Positions 43,096-55,239 of a stretch of DNA of 64,000 bases are shown here, piece by piece. Source of the stretch: Kingdonia uniflora (lineage: Eukaryota > Streptophyta > Magnoliopsida > Ranunculales > Circaeasteraceae); the NCBI GenBank assembly GCA_014058105.1, contig JACGCM010001747.1, positions 2,914,001 through 2,978,000 on the forward strand, written 5' to 3'. A program made the position numbers and the translations under genes. Each line of letters starts with the position of its first letter. Positions within the stretch are counted from its first letter, which is position 1. A model generated the notes under the pieces. The model ran no database searches and was not told the origin of the DNA. It saw only the letters and a program-made list of their open reading frames with translations.

Positions 43096-44408
43096 CCCAG
43101 TATTAACATTATCAACTTAAATGCTATTAATACTGGGAGTGATGAAGATGTCAAAGACGATTGGAGACAACCTTTCCTCATATATATCAGACCAAATGAC
43201 ACATTTGATGGCGTACTCCTCGAGGATGTTAATGAAAGAAGACTCTTGATAGACAATGCTAGATGATACATCATTGACAACAATCTCCTTTACAAAAAAT
43301 TGGTTACAGGACCCTATCTCCAATGTTTATCTAATAAAGAGGCTCAAGCCATCCTGTACGATTTACACGAAGGCACTTGCGGATCCCATGCGGCGAGATG
43401 GTCTTTAGTAAACCGAGCTCTTACTCAAGGAGTCTTTTGGCCTAAAATAAAAGCTCAAGCCATCGAATATGCCAGAAAATGTGATGCCTGCCAGCGACAT
43501 GGACCCAAAATTTGACCTTCGGCTTTAGATCTCCATCCTAGAAAAGTTGTTTGGCCATTCAAAAGGTTGGCCCTCGATCTCCTAGAAGAATTCCCCACTA
43601 TACCTGGAAAAAGAAAACACCTCCTAGTAGCAACCGACTACTTCGCCAAGTGGGTCGAAGCAATTCTTTTGAGTCGAACATGCGAAGACAAAGTCATCAA
43701 TTTTATTTGGGAAAATATTATCATACGATTCATTTGCCCCACCTCATAAGAATAGATAATGAACTACAATTCATTGGTTCAAAGGTCATCAATTTCCTCA
43801 ATCAACATAACATCATCCACTCTCCTTCAAATCCATATTACCCACAAGGAAATGGTCAAGCCAAAATAACTAATCGTACTATAGTCGACGGAATAAAAAA
43901 ATGCTTAACAGAGAAGAAAAGTAATTGCGTGCAAGAGTTACCACACGTGTTATGAGCGTATCGAATAATACCCCAAGTGTTGACTGGATGTACACCGTTC
44001 TTGTTAGCTTACGGTACCGAAGCAATCATCCCTACTCAATATCATTACCTACTGCGTGATCATACCATGATAGATGAAGAAAACAAGTTTCGGCTGGCAT
44101 GTAACATGAATTTGATCGACGAAACAAGAAATAGAGCAGTCATGAACTTGGGAAGGTACCATCAAACTTTAGCAAAATCCTATAACAAACGAGTTCGTCA
44201 TTGAGAGTTTGATATTAAAGATCTCGCCCTACGAGAGATCCCAAAATACATAACGGAACTAAATGCTGGGAAACTCGCTGAAAATTGGGAAGGAATTTTT
44301 ATTGTCATTGGCAAGAGTGGCCTTAGCTCTTACAACCTCATTTCATCCGATAGAGATCTAGTCCCTAATCCTTGGAACACCAATCGATTGAAGTTGTATC
44401 ACAGATAG
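43096..44408 (+). pseudogene. Integrase (copy C)
   Basis: The zinc domain 43300-43515 is intact, with 'LHEGTCGSH' and 'KCDACQRHG' giving a full HHCC. Core: 'ATDYFAKWVEA' (first catalytic Asp) near 43636; 'RIDNELQFIGSKV' (second Asp) near 43749; 'NGQAKITNRTIVDG' near 43852, where the catalytic Glu is Lys. Then 'ELPHVL' plus stop, 'TGCTPFLLAYGTEAIIPTQY' and a C-terminal 'NPWNTNRLKLYHR' before TAG 44406-44408. Stops and shifts lie at 43515, 43747, 43955 and 44204. Confidence 0.88.
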
Positions 44409-45080
44409 CCATCTCTCACAGTTTACATTCTACTATCTCTATCATTTTTGTACGTCATTCTTACACTAATGAAATACTTGTGTTTGACTGACCTACATCA
44501 GAGTACACTTCGACTATCTCATGCAATACTTTTATACAATCTCTTATATTTTTGTACATCATTCTTACATTAATGAAATACTTGTGTTTGACCGACCTAC
44601 ATCAGAGTACTCTTCTACTATCTCATACAAGTACTATTCTACTATCTCATATATACAGAGCACATCTACTCATATTACATATCAGTTATTGGTTTGTCCA
44701 ATTTGATCTTCAAACACAGACAACGTCGGCTATTGCTTAATGCAATTTGATATTCAATTATACTACAAATTGATTATTGATTTGCCCAATTTGATTTTTT
44801 AATACATTATAGGTCAATCTTCTATTATATTACAGGTCGGTTATTGGTTGCCCAATTCGACTAATAGATTACACACGTCAAAACCATAATAGGTCATCAA
44901 AGGTGATCTAACTCACGTAGTTCACTTTTATAATTGTACCAGCACCTCCTAAATCACTAAGTTCAGCCACCAAAACACCATGCGAACTTTTACCATGTTC
45001 CAGCGGATACCGGTGCATCAATCTGGTACCCTCGCAGCAACAATTTGTCTTCCTTCTTCACATCTGTTTTTAGTAAGAAC
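44409..45080. repeat. Spacer with tandem repeats (copy C 3' region)
   Basis: A unit of about 104 bp is repeated: 'TGTACGTCATTCTTACACTAATG' at 44449 and 'TGTACATCATTCTTACATTAATG' at 44553, each followed by 'AAATACTTGTGTTTGAC'. A second motif, 'GGTTATTGGTTTGCCCAATT' with variants, recurs near 44687, 44773 and 44829. There is no coding. It occupies the same slot as the 160-bp repeats of B, D and E but is unrelated in sequence. Confidence 0.75.
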
Positions 45081-45086
45081 GCCAAT

Positions 45087-46150
45087 TTGTTACATAATAT
45101 GATCCAAGTATTCATTCCGCACTAGCTGCATATCACACTTCACACCATTTACAATCATGCTTTTATATATCGTGTCTCTTTGTTTTTCAAGTCTCTTGAA
45201 CTCAGACACAAAAATGGTAAGTATTGCCGCCATTTCTTTATCACACGCCTCCTTTGCCTCGAGCTTAACTTTGTCAGGCATGGCAAGCTCTGCAATCTTT
45301 GCCCTCGCCACATTTAACAAAGTTTCCAAATATTTATAGCGCGCCACCGTCGCCAACTTTTCCTCCATAGAAGTTGTATTACGTGCTTCCATCATTATGT
45401 ATGTTACTCAGTTCCTCCAACTTGCTATTTTTTGTAATATTCCACATTTCTTCAAACTCACAAGCACGCCCATCTGCCTTCCTCACGGTAGCTCGCGCGC
45501 TAACTATTACTGCCTCCTACTTAGTTATTCATTTAGCATTGGGCTTTTTCAATGTCCAACTTCTTTTTCTTTACACCCTCGTTTAATTCCTCTACTTTTT
45601 CTTATGCACTGGCAAGTTCAGCCTCCTTTCTTTCCAATTGTTCGGTCAAATAACCCACCATACCTTACTCTTCAATCATCCTCACCTCTATTTTTACATT
45701 TAACTCAGCAGCATTCTTTAGTGCATCACGATGGAAGTTCAAATCAAGATTCAATTTTTTGTTCAAAATGCGCAATACTTCATACTGACTTTAAACCTCT
45801 GCCAATTCGACCTGTGTCAATAATTCTAACTTACATCTAACACAGTTCGTACATCAAAATAGTTTAAATATCGTTACAGTTTACAATTTTACTCATGGCA
45901 ATTGTGTCCGATCGATCTTACGATAATATAATATTTGTATACAATCGATCTACATCTCTATTCATATCAATCACAAACAAAATAGATTTATTTATTAAAA
46001 AAATAGTATACATATATCTAATGCATATGCAAGTTGTTAAACAACATGAATACTTTACTTTATCTCCCTCGAACTACGAGAGGACTGCCCTCTATCTCTT
46101 GATCTCCTTGACCTATCTACCTGCACATCCAAAGGTGCTATAAAGGTCAC
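45087..46150 (-). pseudogene. Multi-exon accessory gene, C-terminal coiled coil (copy C)
   Basis: The open end 45395-45087 reads MMEARNTTSMEEKLATVARYK and later 'TIFVSEFKRLEKQRDTIYKSM', ending 'NEYLDHIM' before TAA. This matches the C-terminus of copy A (around 4540-4670). Upstream, 45400-45840 is broken coiled-coil coding on the minus strand. The region 45841-46150 probably includes an intron. It is tail to tail with integrase. No enzymatic motif is seen. Confidence 0.5.
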
Positions 46151-46159
46151 CACTTCCTG

Positions 46160-47760
46160 CTGGCTCTGCTTTCACCGTGACTGAGGTATCAGACTCTCAA
46201 CCTCCTCCTCATCCTCCTCTGAAAAATTTTGTGCCAACCAAGGAGTTAGTTTTTTAGCACATTTTTCCTCCCTATCCTTTGTAAACCACATATTTTTGAC
46301 CTTTTCATTCTCTACATCAAAGTCTTTCCCGCAATCCATCACATACTTCCTAAATTCGTTCTCAACCCTCTCCAGCTCCCTTCCATAAAATTCAATCACA
46401 CTCTCTATATGGTGTTCATGATCCGTTTGAGCTGCAACCCTTATTCGCGATGGATACAAATGCTCCTTCAACATCATATTCGATCTATGAAGACGCTTAC
46501 GCGTATCCTTTTGCAATATACCCAACTTTTTCAATTCCCCTTCTACCTTCTTTCTAACAGTTATTTCTTTTATCAGTTAATTTTCCAAAAATGTATTTTG
46601 TTTCGTACTTTACTTTAGTACATTTTGCAACTCATTTAACTCACCCTCTAACTTGGCTTGCACCTCTTTATGCACTTTCCTTATTTTGGAAAAAAAAATC
46701 TTCATTGCTCTTCGATCCTACATAAGGCCAAGAACATCAGGTAAGGGACCTACGTCACCCTATATAATAGACACACTAACTCAAGCCGAGCATTGTTTCG
46801 CATCTATGCTATGACGATTACGTACGTCATGAGCTTAAAACATAGCTCGAGCTGGGTCTGGTACTACACCCCTTTCCTTTAAGAGCTTTACATAAGCCTT
46901 TTTTAAACCCTGCTCACTATCTACTTTGGCCTCAAAATATAGTGTCAGCGTTAACAAAAGCTTTTGACACCTGGCTTTATCACTTATGTAAGTAAAACAA
47001 CTCAAGTCTTTAGATTTTTGTACTAGTGCACCTCTATCCTCCACTTTTCTTAAAACCTCATCCCTCTCTATTTTTATTTTTGCGTATCTACACTGTAGAT
47101 TATATACTTCTTTAAAAAAATTCTAAATTAGATTTAAGCTGCCTTCTCTCATACTCAATTTTATTTAATACCTGTTGAATATGACTCACAAAGTCCCTCA
47201 TTCTACTCAACGATCTCTCTAGGGTGGTAACAGTTTTTCTCAACAATATTCTTGCCAGTCTCTACCTCAAACGAATGCTCCACTTCAATGCCAGCAGCTG
47301 GAACCTGCTCAGTTTGAGGAAAGGGCATATTTACGGAGAAGTTACATCTTCAACCAGTTCGTCTTCTGCATCCAAAGAAAAAACAATCTCCTAGAACCTA
47401 CCCTCTAGGCCATGTGTGATATCGGCCTCGGTTAACTCAAAGTGATGATAAGATTGGATCATATTGTCTCTACCAACCCTCACCTCCATAAAAGCTTTGT
47501 CCAGGGTCTCTTCGTGCTCAGACAGTTCCATACACCGTTCTTTAGCAGCCCTCAACTATTCTGCCTTGCTTTCTTTCTCCTTCTTGAGCTCCTCTTCAAG
47601 CTCCTTCATCCGAGCTGTTTGAGCATCAAACTTCTTAGTCAACTTTAAATACTCCTGGTTCCTCTTTTTAATAAAACCCACAGCCTTTTTTATCAACATC
47701 GAGAGCTACCAATACAATTCACAAAATCAGTAATATACATGTGAACCACAATACAACAAA
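46160..47760 (-). pseudogene. Multi-exon accessory gene, central coiled coil (copy C)
   Basis: Open pieces 46534-46172 (KKLGILQKDTRKRLHRSN..., ending EEDEEEVESLIPQSR) and 47044-46835 (MEDRGALVQKSKDLSCFTYISDKARCQKLLL) match copy A at 3293 upstream and at 2440-2640. Broken Glu/Lys-rich coding continues to about 47700. Stops and shifts are frequent. Confidence 0.5.
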
Positions 47761-47769
47761 TAGAGCATA

Positions 47770-48290
47770 TTAATACGTACATTCATTGTTTGCTCTTGAA
47801 ACGCGTGTTTGAGTTTCTTTGGCTCCATCCCGCCATTGAAAACATCTTTGTTCTATGTCCCTCAACTTGGCCACAGCCTTACCCTGAGTTTGGTTACTCC
47901 CCTTGATCTTATGTTCTTTCCTTTTCAGAGATGTCTTTGCTGTCTCCGGAGGAACGACCTCACTCACTGTCTACTGCCCCATAGCATCCGAGATAGCTAG
48001 CTTATCACCCTTTTTCCGTTGGGCCGCCCCTATAGTAGACCAAGACGAGTCTTATAACGTCTTTCTCAGTCTCAGGAACATCTGCGCCTCACTCGTAGTC
48101 CCTGGTGGCGGCGGTGGGATACCAGTTAAATCCCCTAAAGGAAGAACGGTCTTCTTCTTCTCAGCCATAAATCGATTTTTATGAGCTTGTTGCACTTTTG
48201 GAACTCTGGAGTCTACTCTTTTATCCCTATGGATATTCAACTCATCGAGCACTTGCTTCAACTTGACCTGCTCAAGGGCTATGCAGTTAA
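47770..48290 (-). pseudogene. Multi-exon accessory gene, linker exon (copy C)
   Basis: The piece 48261-48052 contains 'LNIHRDKRVDSRVPKVQQAHKNRFMAEKK', matching copy A 1060-1160. It is followed by a proline run. The piece 47967-47770 reads 'SEVVPPETAKTSLKRKEHKIKG', basic and probably disordered, ending in coiled-coil coding. The acceptor side is near 48285. Frame breaks lie between the pieces. Confidence 0.5.
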
Positions 48291-48399
48291 ATAAGCTTAT
48301 TTTATCAGGGAAAGATTTGGGATTAGGATTTTGTAGACAAAATCAAGGAAATGATTAGAAGCTCACAGACAAACTAGTATTTGGTCAAGATAGCAGGCG

Positions 48400-49240
48400 C
48401 TACTTACTCGAATTAAAATATTTATGGTCCAGGTTGAGCGCTGGTTCATCTGAAACCTGCATACAATTACTCCTTACCCATACAAGATGGTCATTCCACG
48501 GTCTACCAGCAGACTCAAAGTAAAAAAAAAACTTTGGCCTAAAAGAGTTACTAAACAGGTAACTACTACTACGAGCTTTCACATACTTTATTTTATAAAA
48601 TTTTAGCACGTCAGCTGCAGCAAACTGTTTTGCAGTACCGTTCTCTCTCCACTTTTCATTCAATGCCTCACACACCCTCATAATCTCAAAAATGTTCCCT
48701 TTTAATTGTATGGGGCAGCACTGTGATGCATTCATAACCCCTTTCTTAAAAAAGGTCAACGGAATCCTTAGACCGTATACGACCTGGTTCAGAAAACACA
48801 GAAACCCATCATTCGGTCCTGTCATATCTGACCCATTATAGTACATAATCTCTACATCTTACCCAATTCTTTTTTCCCTCTTCCACAAATCTAAAATGGG
48901 AACTTGATTGTGTACCACTTTCCCCCTTCCCCTGGTATCAAGGTCCTAAACTATAGGCCTTGCTCCATTACATAATTTCCCCACTTCACTGTTAACTTCT
49001 TTTTAAATTTCATATATTCTTTCTCTACATCTACTTCTTCTTGATATATGTAAAATACCTCATCCTTCGCCCCCATATTATCTTGCTCTACAACATTACT
49101 CACTTCACCGAGCCTTTCAATTTCTATACCCTCAGTGACTTCTCTCTTATCTACAGTCTTCTCTATTCTTCTTTTATCATCCTTTCTACCCGACGAAGAT
49201 GTTTCCTCTGAACTAGATGATACTACAAATTTACTACAAG
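48400..49240 (-). pseudogene. Multi-exon accessory gene, transposon-like exon (copy C)
   Basis: The open part 48846-48400 reads 'DGFLCFLNQVVYGLRIPLTFFKKGVMNASQCCPIQLKGNIFEIMRVCEALNEKW', then 'AADVLKFYKIKYVKARSSSYLF' and 'AGRPWNDHLVWVRSNCMQV'. Upstream, 48850-49240 is broken and ends (5') at a Ser/Glu/Lys-rich start like copy A 75-290. It is the longest uninterrupted part of this domain besides copy D. It resembles the plant 'putative gypsy type transposon' family. Confidence 0.6.
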
Positions 49241-49259
49241 GCTTTAGGTTTTAAGAATA

Positions 49260-50100
49260 CATACTGGACCTACAGGTTCAAACAATCTTATATTATTTTC
49301 TCCAACTCTATGATTCAGTACTTACACAATTATATGATATACCACACACATAGTATAGACAAACCCCACTTATACTTTTTACCCAGTCAAGACATTTATT
49401 TTTAAAACTTTCCAGAAAAATAGAAAATCAATTACAACTTACCCTCTTCTTCTCCAAAAATAGTTTTTTCTCTTTAGACGTTTGTTACTATACCCAAAGT
49501 TTATTCAAATATCCACTAATACAGGCAAACAATCATTTTTTAGCCCCTACATTCCCAAATTGTACATCCCTAATCAATCATATACAAAGACGATTAACAA
49601 ACCAACACTTACACAGAATACCATTCACTACAATCAAAACAAAGGAACAAAATTTACTAACCAGTACTGGAAGACCCACAATCTTTTACTTTGCCCATAC
49701 CTTTCACAGAGATTGAATGATTCCGTTGTTTCTCTAACAAATTTCTTTCACTAGATAAAACTTTCTCTACAAAATTATACTAAGAACTCAAGCATTTTCT
49801 CTCTCTAGAAACACAGGTTACACCACTTTTTGTCTTTCTATAACTATATATAATTTATGAAAGAGAGAGAGACGAGTTTTATACTCTCCCACAGTTTTTG
49901 AAATGACAGCTCTTTCAGACACTTGCCGGTTACCCTTACTGCCTCTACAAGCTTATCTTTTTGCCTCACAACATCACAACTTCTTCGATAGCGTTTGTTG
50001 TCATCGCGTCTGTCTCTGCCTTCAGCCATTAAACAATTTTGTCCCTCCTTCCTAAAGTAATCTGCACGATCCATCACCTTGCTTTTATACTCAATCAAGA
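49260..50100 (-). other. Spacer with one open frame (copy C)
   Basis: An open frame at 50098-49844 includes MDRADYFRKEGQNCLMAEGRD after a TATAAAAG on the minus strand near 50085. It is Lys/Arg-rich and may be exon 1 of the multi-exon accessory gene (copy D has its exon 1 in this slot, starting MDSGK), but sequence similarity is weak. The rest, 49260-49840, shows no gene. Confidence 0.3.
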
Positions 50101-50363
50101 TCGTACCACACCATACGTCATTTTTATAAATAACAAATATTTAAAATTTGAAATTATCTGTATAGTTGTTATAATCAGACAGCTATAATCCATAGTATCT
50201 ACCACATAAGTAGTTTAACAAATACTTTACTCCTACTTTTCAGTTTGCAGGTTTAATTTACATTATTCTATATTCAACAAAGAACAAAAACAGAATACTG
50301 CAAACAAATTACTTATTCATTTTGAGCTATCAAAGTTCAAGCTATCAAAGTTCGAACTTACAT

Positions 50364-50717
50364 TCACATATAGTTATATTTAAAACAGTCTGGGCGATTT
50401 ACTTCACCACATAAAATTATCTCTCCTTCTGCTGCCCTCTCGTCCTCTTCAACCAGTTTATCCCGTACGATCTCTCGAACAACTTCTTCATGCAGGGTTG
50501 TATCCAACAGTAACTCACATAACACATCATACCATAAATAACGATCATACTCTGTACGCCTACCTTCGTCATCCAAACCATTCAACTGCAATGACCACTC
50601 TGGTAATACAATATTATAAGGCAGCAAGCGAAAATACCACTCACGGAGTTTGTCTATCTTGATGTTTAGCCTACCTTCCACCGCATGACGAACACGCTGA
50701 GAACCTGTCTTCACCAT
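50364..50717 (-). CDS. Small accessory ORF 2 (copy C)
   Basis: An open frame from ATG 50717 (in-frame codons continue upstream to 50729) reads MVKTGSQRVRHAVEGRLNIKIDKLREWYFR, includes 'YDRYLWYDVLCELLLD', and ends 'CFKYNYM' before TGA. It has no internal stop. Homologues are B 13738 and D 24375. The start at 50717 is chosen because MV(K/R)T is shared. A TATATAAG box lies at 50792-50799 (minus), about 75-80 bp upstream. It is antisense to gag-pol. No known family is recognised. Confidence 0.6.
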   Translation of the reverse strand: MVKTGSQRVRHAVEGRLNIKIDKLREWYFRLLPYNIVLPEWSLQLNGLDDEGRRTEYDRYLWYDVLCELLLDTTLHEEVVREIVRDKLVEEDERAAEGEIILCGEVNRPDCFKYNYM

Positions 50718-50799
50718 GCAAACTTTCAATAAACCCGCAACAAGCTTTTACTGTAGAAGAGTACAATACATAACACCAAAGGATCAAGATCTTATATAG

Positions 50800-52110
50800 C
50801 CAACATGGAGATCTATTTACACCACTAATGTCACCTACCAAACAGATTTCGAGGGAAGATATATTCTACGGGAACACATTAATAAGGATATCAGTAGAAT
50901 TTTAGGAATATTTTGACAATTATTGCTTTCCATTCTAAGAAGGTATATACTAAGAAGATCTTATTCATCACGCGCTTCACATAGATGACACATTCGCAAA
51001 GATAAAGCTCACACAAAATATTCAAGTACGTCCAGAAGTAGCTCCAACCAAGACCCTACAGACAGATATTCTTTACCCAACTGTACCAAGGCATTTTTAA
51101 AATAGTTTGAAACAACTTCTCCAAAATACTGTCAAATTACCAGGACATTGCAGTATGAATTACACATCCTCTATCACCAAAAAATGATACTTATAGCATG
51201 CTAATAACATACTTTGACTCATACAAAAAGGATACAGTTCATTGGAACTCTACCGACCTAGTCTACGGAAGTACGCATACTGAAAATGACAACTGTGCTA
51301 AATACTATTATTCAACTCCAAGATTACAGATCAAAAATTCTACAACCATTTTGCATAATAATATCTTATGTAATTCCAGGTTGACAAATCAAAAATCCTA
51401 CAAAGAGTTTGACAAAAGCATTATCATATTTATCTCTTCAAGATCAACAACCCGCAAGCATACCAATTTCATCTTAATCAGTACGCTCATATTAGCCAAT
51501 AATTTATTTGATTTCACCAAACGACCTCATTACATTTACGAACTCCCCTTTCCAAACTCACTTCTCAATATCTTCACTGATATACATACATACCAAGTTC
51601 ACCATAATTCAATTTGTTGATTCATAACACTTCTACCACAGTTTGATGTTTGGTAGCTTGTACCAATAAACCTCTTTTAGTTTAACACAAGTACCTGTCA
51701 CACTTCATCATATTTTCGACCTTCAAAATTCTTTTTTGCTAATTTTACTTTCTATCACATACTTTGATTTATCAACAGTTTAAGTTTCCATTCTCATTTT
51801 ACAGTTTGCTTTATCAAACAAGGCATTTCACAAGTAAGCTAGACATAAATTTTTAGTTCGAACTACAATACAAAATTGATAACAATAAACTTTCATAAGC
51901 TCGAATGTTTCTTACAGCATCTCAAAATTTTCTTACAGAGTGATTTACAGACTACTTTATATCGGTTTACTGACCGAAACTCTTCTTCAAGAAAAAAGAA
52001 AATGGTTGTAAAAGAGCCTAAAGCCGAAGCATGCTTCTAATATCCGTCTCCCTTCTTCCTCTATAACCCCCACCACCCCTGTGTGTCAGAGAAAGAAGAA
52101 GGATTCGATT
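50800..52110. other. Region between accessory ORFs 1 and 2 (copy C)
   Basis: This AT-rich stretch corresponds to the inter-ORF regions of B and D. No gene is supported, including the 140-codon frame at 51198-51620, which has no homologue in B or D. Confidence 0.4.
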
Positions 52111-52120
52111 TTTATAAAAT

Positions 52121-52441
52121 CTATTCACCAGTAGAGTACTGAAGAGACTTCCTGACATGAACACCAGCCGCTTCATCCTCAATTATAACAACCTCCTCCG
52201 CCAGAAGACACAACCCATTCCTGTACCCTTCCTTTGACGTTTCCATGTAATGAAAGCGCACAATTTGGTAGTAATCATCATCAGCCTCCTCCACCTCTTC
52301 ATACATCATACCATGGAAGGTAAGATGTACCAGAATCAAGGTAGGAAAATCCAATGACTAGGTCTTAAAGTATCAGAACCGCAGTTCTTGCACTTTAGCG
52401 AGAATCCTAGCCTCACAAGACTACCGTTTGGTGGTCACCAT
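52121..52441 (-). pseudogene. Small accessory ORF 1 (copy C)
   Basis: From ATG 52441 it reads MVTTKR, then TAG, a helical stretch, a second stop, then an open piece 52354-52121 (MDFPTLILVHLTFHGMMYEEVEEADDDYYQIVRFHYMETSKEG). This aligns with B's 'PPTYQGMSKDEPIKAEEEFYCKWRFHVVV'. A TATAAATA (minus) lies at 52539-52546. It is the last accessory ORF before the 3' LTR. Confidence 0.5.
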
Positions 52442-52829
52442 CCTTCCAACATAACAGTTATAAAAAAGAAAAATGTTAGAGGATATGGAATCAACAAAGT
52501 ACTTGGGGAATAACAACTGTAGCAGCCAACCATAGCAGTATTTATACTATAACTTCATTAAAGACGAGGTTCCAAATTCCCAATGTCAGAAGGAATTCCT
52601 ATGCAGCAATTTTGACCAAAGCCATTGGTTCTAGAAACCCAACAACCCCACAGATATTCATGAAGAAACATTAGAAATGATTCCCCGGTATTAAATATAA
52701 CATTAATGATTCTTCTCAACCAACACCACTCGCCCATGATGCTTGTATGGGCGTGACTTTGTAGAGGGGAAACCTTGCTCTTACACCAAGAGTGTTACCT
52801 TTGACTAGGGGCTTTGGAAAATATATAAG

Positions 52830-53530
52830 ACAATAATAATCTAGATTACTGTACTAACATACTTGCGTGGAGTCCATGAATTGGGGTTCTCCACGACCTC
52901 TAGAGAGGATTTGAATATGAGTTTGTTTAAATTTCGATGCAGGTGACAGTTCGAGTCGAGAGAAGGTTACAGAGTACTCGAAGGTAATGTTGGGAGGGTT
53001 TTAAGCAGAATTTTTCTAACCACTCTACAGTATTTTCTCTTTTCTATTTATAGGAGATATAAAAGGGTTGAGTTACCATGTGAGATTAGATTACATGTCC
53101 CCTTAAGGTAGCTGTCCTGTAAGAGAAGTCAGTTCTGACACTGTAGCTGTCTAGCGGCTTGTTTCCACTATTCTGTCTGGTGAGCTGGCTGTCAGGTGTG
53201 TCTGCCTTCGACAATGCATTACTATGGTCGAAGTCATTCTAGAGTTAATGTTGACCGATTGTCTTTGGTTACGGCTTTGACTTACTTCGATGATGCTTTT
53301 GAGTACTCGATTAATCTCGGAAGGTTTCGGGGAATTCGATATTACCTTGCTGGGCTTCAAGGCTCTTGGTAGGCTTTGATGTAGCCTTCGAGTATTCGAC
53401 TAGTACTTAAAGGCTGTAAGTAAGCTACTATAATGCTTTTAGTGCTCTTGACTGAGAGGGGGCGGTTGTAGTAGCCTATTCCAGATCTTGAACTCAAGCC
53501 TCATATTCGACTATCATATATTTATTCGAC
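52830..53530 (-). repeat. Possible inserted solo LTR of a distant Tat element
   Basis: The block has the order of features of LTRs 1-3 read on the plus strand: 'CTCCACGACCTCTAGAGAGGATTTG' (compare 'CCACTACCTCGTGTGGAGGATTTTTG' in LTR 3), then a short TA-rich 'ATATAAAAGG' near 53055, then 'CTGTAAGAGAAGTCAG'. Exact ends are not clear. It lies between accessory ORF 1 and the 3' LTR of copy C and is absent from the same place in copy B. Confidence 0.3.
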
Positions 53531-53677
53531 CTAAGTAACAAAAGATTGCATGGCACACTATGGAACAACTACAAAGAAGAGCTACTTTTCATTCTTCACC
53601 TCTATATCAACAGTTCAATTCAACAAAGCACTCTATCATTAATGAAGCCGTTACAAAATAGAAGGATTAGACTGCTA

Positions 53678-54046
53678 CACAATCAGTTCAATGACTTATC
53701 AAATCCATATTGTAACGTTTATCATTAAGAATAATAATGGTCGTCAAACAATCATATTATAAGACCTATAAATATAGCCAAAGAACTATAGATTGAGGAC
53801 ATTAAATTCTGCACAAAGAATTCTACCCGAAAACTCTACACAGAACTACTCAGAGCATTCTTTGTAATAGCTAGCAATTATCAATAATACATTTCTTTCT
53901 AAATCCTCAAGAAAGTTCGTGGTTTTTAACATATTCAAAAGTTTTCCACGCTAAACCTTGCATTAGCAATTGTTTATTTCTTAATAACATTCTGATTATC
54001 ATTGGTGTGAAAGACTAAGTTTGATATATGAAATTAGGTTCTTACA
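53678..54046 (+). repeat. 3' LTR of copy C
   Basis: It aligns with 38450-38819 from CAATCAG to the end GTTCTTACA. The start is mutated (ACACAATCAG for TGTCAATCAG; an alternative start is TGCTACA at 53673). A TATA box lies at 53767-53774. Confidence 0.85.
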
Positions 54047-55232
54047 AGTGTTATAGCTAGTCAGTATGCGAATCTACTTAGTGTGTGTGTGCGCACAGTC
54101 AAACTAAAATAGAAACATGCAGTCAACATAACGAGCAATCATAAACAAATAACTATGTTGGAAAGTTATTTTAACTTGAGTCTCTTACGGTGGTCACTCG
54201 AAATCACTGAGAATTGACTAGCAAATACTCTGTGTGAAATATGAATATGAATAATATGCAAAGAGAAATTCATATTTCACCAAATAAGCGGCACACTATG
54301 AAATGGAAGATCTCATAGACAGTAAACCAATTGCCATTAATGGTGTCGAGTTAACTAATATAGACTACCTATCTCTCATCTCCACTAAACTGACTGTGTT
54401 TAACTCAAGATCAAATAGGTCATGAACAGGTTATAATGTAGGCAAGGGAAGGAACATGACGGAGTAGGTAGGTCTTTTACTTGTATTTTGAGACTACAGT
54501 TACATTTTCTCCCCCTCTTTCTTTATATTGAGTTCACATCCCATCATTCTTTCTCCTTATTGAGTGCATATATAGACTTATTGATGTACAAGCAGAAACT
54601 TTGGGAATACTCTACTCTTATATTCATCTTCACCCAAAAATCACATGATTGTACTCTTACCTTTATTTTATTTTTATTTTTTATACTGAAATGTCTCAGA
54701 ACAAGCGAGTGAAAATAAAAAAGATTTGGGCAAAAAAATGAATGACATATTTTAAGGCACAAGGGGATGAACTTTAAGTATGGATAACGACGGCCAAAAA
54801 TAGGTAACAAGACAAATGCCTATTATCCTGTCTTCAATTTTAGGCAGTCGATTTTTTACCTCAAATCAAATATAAAGAATGTTCTACTACTATAACTTGA
54901 ATTTGATGTCACCATTGACAACTGAGGAAAGCAAACGAAATGAGATCATAAACTACGAGGAGATTTTCTGGATATAATTAATGTCATAACACTCGAAGCT
55001 TATAAAAGGCCAGATCCTTATATAACATTAGATATGAAGTCTCTACCGTTTTCCTCAAGGTTTTTGTCAGTGATTGCCTATCTATCAAAACATGAGACTT
55101 GTTGACTGTCGTGAAAAAAAAATCTAAGTAAGACCATACTGAATTTTCCTAACGCCGAAACACAAATCACATCTGATATGTATATATCAAGGTGATTATC
55201 TAGCAAGAATGTAGTGCAAAGAGGAAGTAAGG
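54047..55232. other. Stretch between copy C and the copia element
   Basis: No gene is recognised. It may contain the degraded 3' end of the SIRE-like element (which continues leftwards on the minus strand), but I cannot identify an LTR border. Confidence 0.35.
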
Positions 55233-55239
55233 AACATAC

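Larger units (their letters stand above)
38450..54046 (+). mobile_element. Ty3/gypsy Tat-lineage element copy C, near full length
   Basis: About 15.6 kb with 5' LTR, PBS, gag, protease, RT, RNase H, second RNase H, integrase, repeat spacer, antisense accessory region (52441-45087) and 3' LTR. Gag-pol is on the plus strand. It is of the same subfamily as copy A. All genes carry stops and shifts, and the integrase catalytic glutamate is lysine. An LTR-like insertion probably lies at 52830-53530. LTR divergence of about 12 percent points to an old insertion. Confidence 0.88.

Noticed and set aside
51198..51620. A 140-codon plus-strand open frame
   Set aside because: It has Asn/Tyr/Thr-rich low-complexity composition, no motif and no homologue in the matching intervals of copies B and D. 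It is probably chance in AT-rich DNA.
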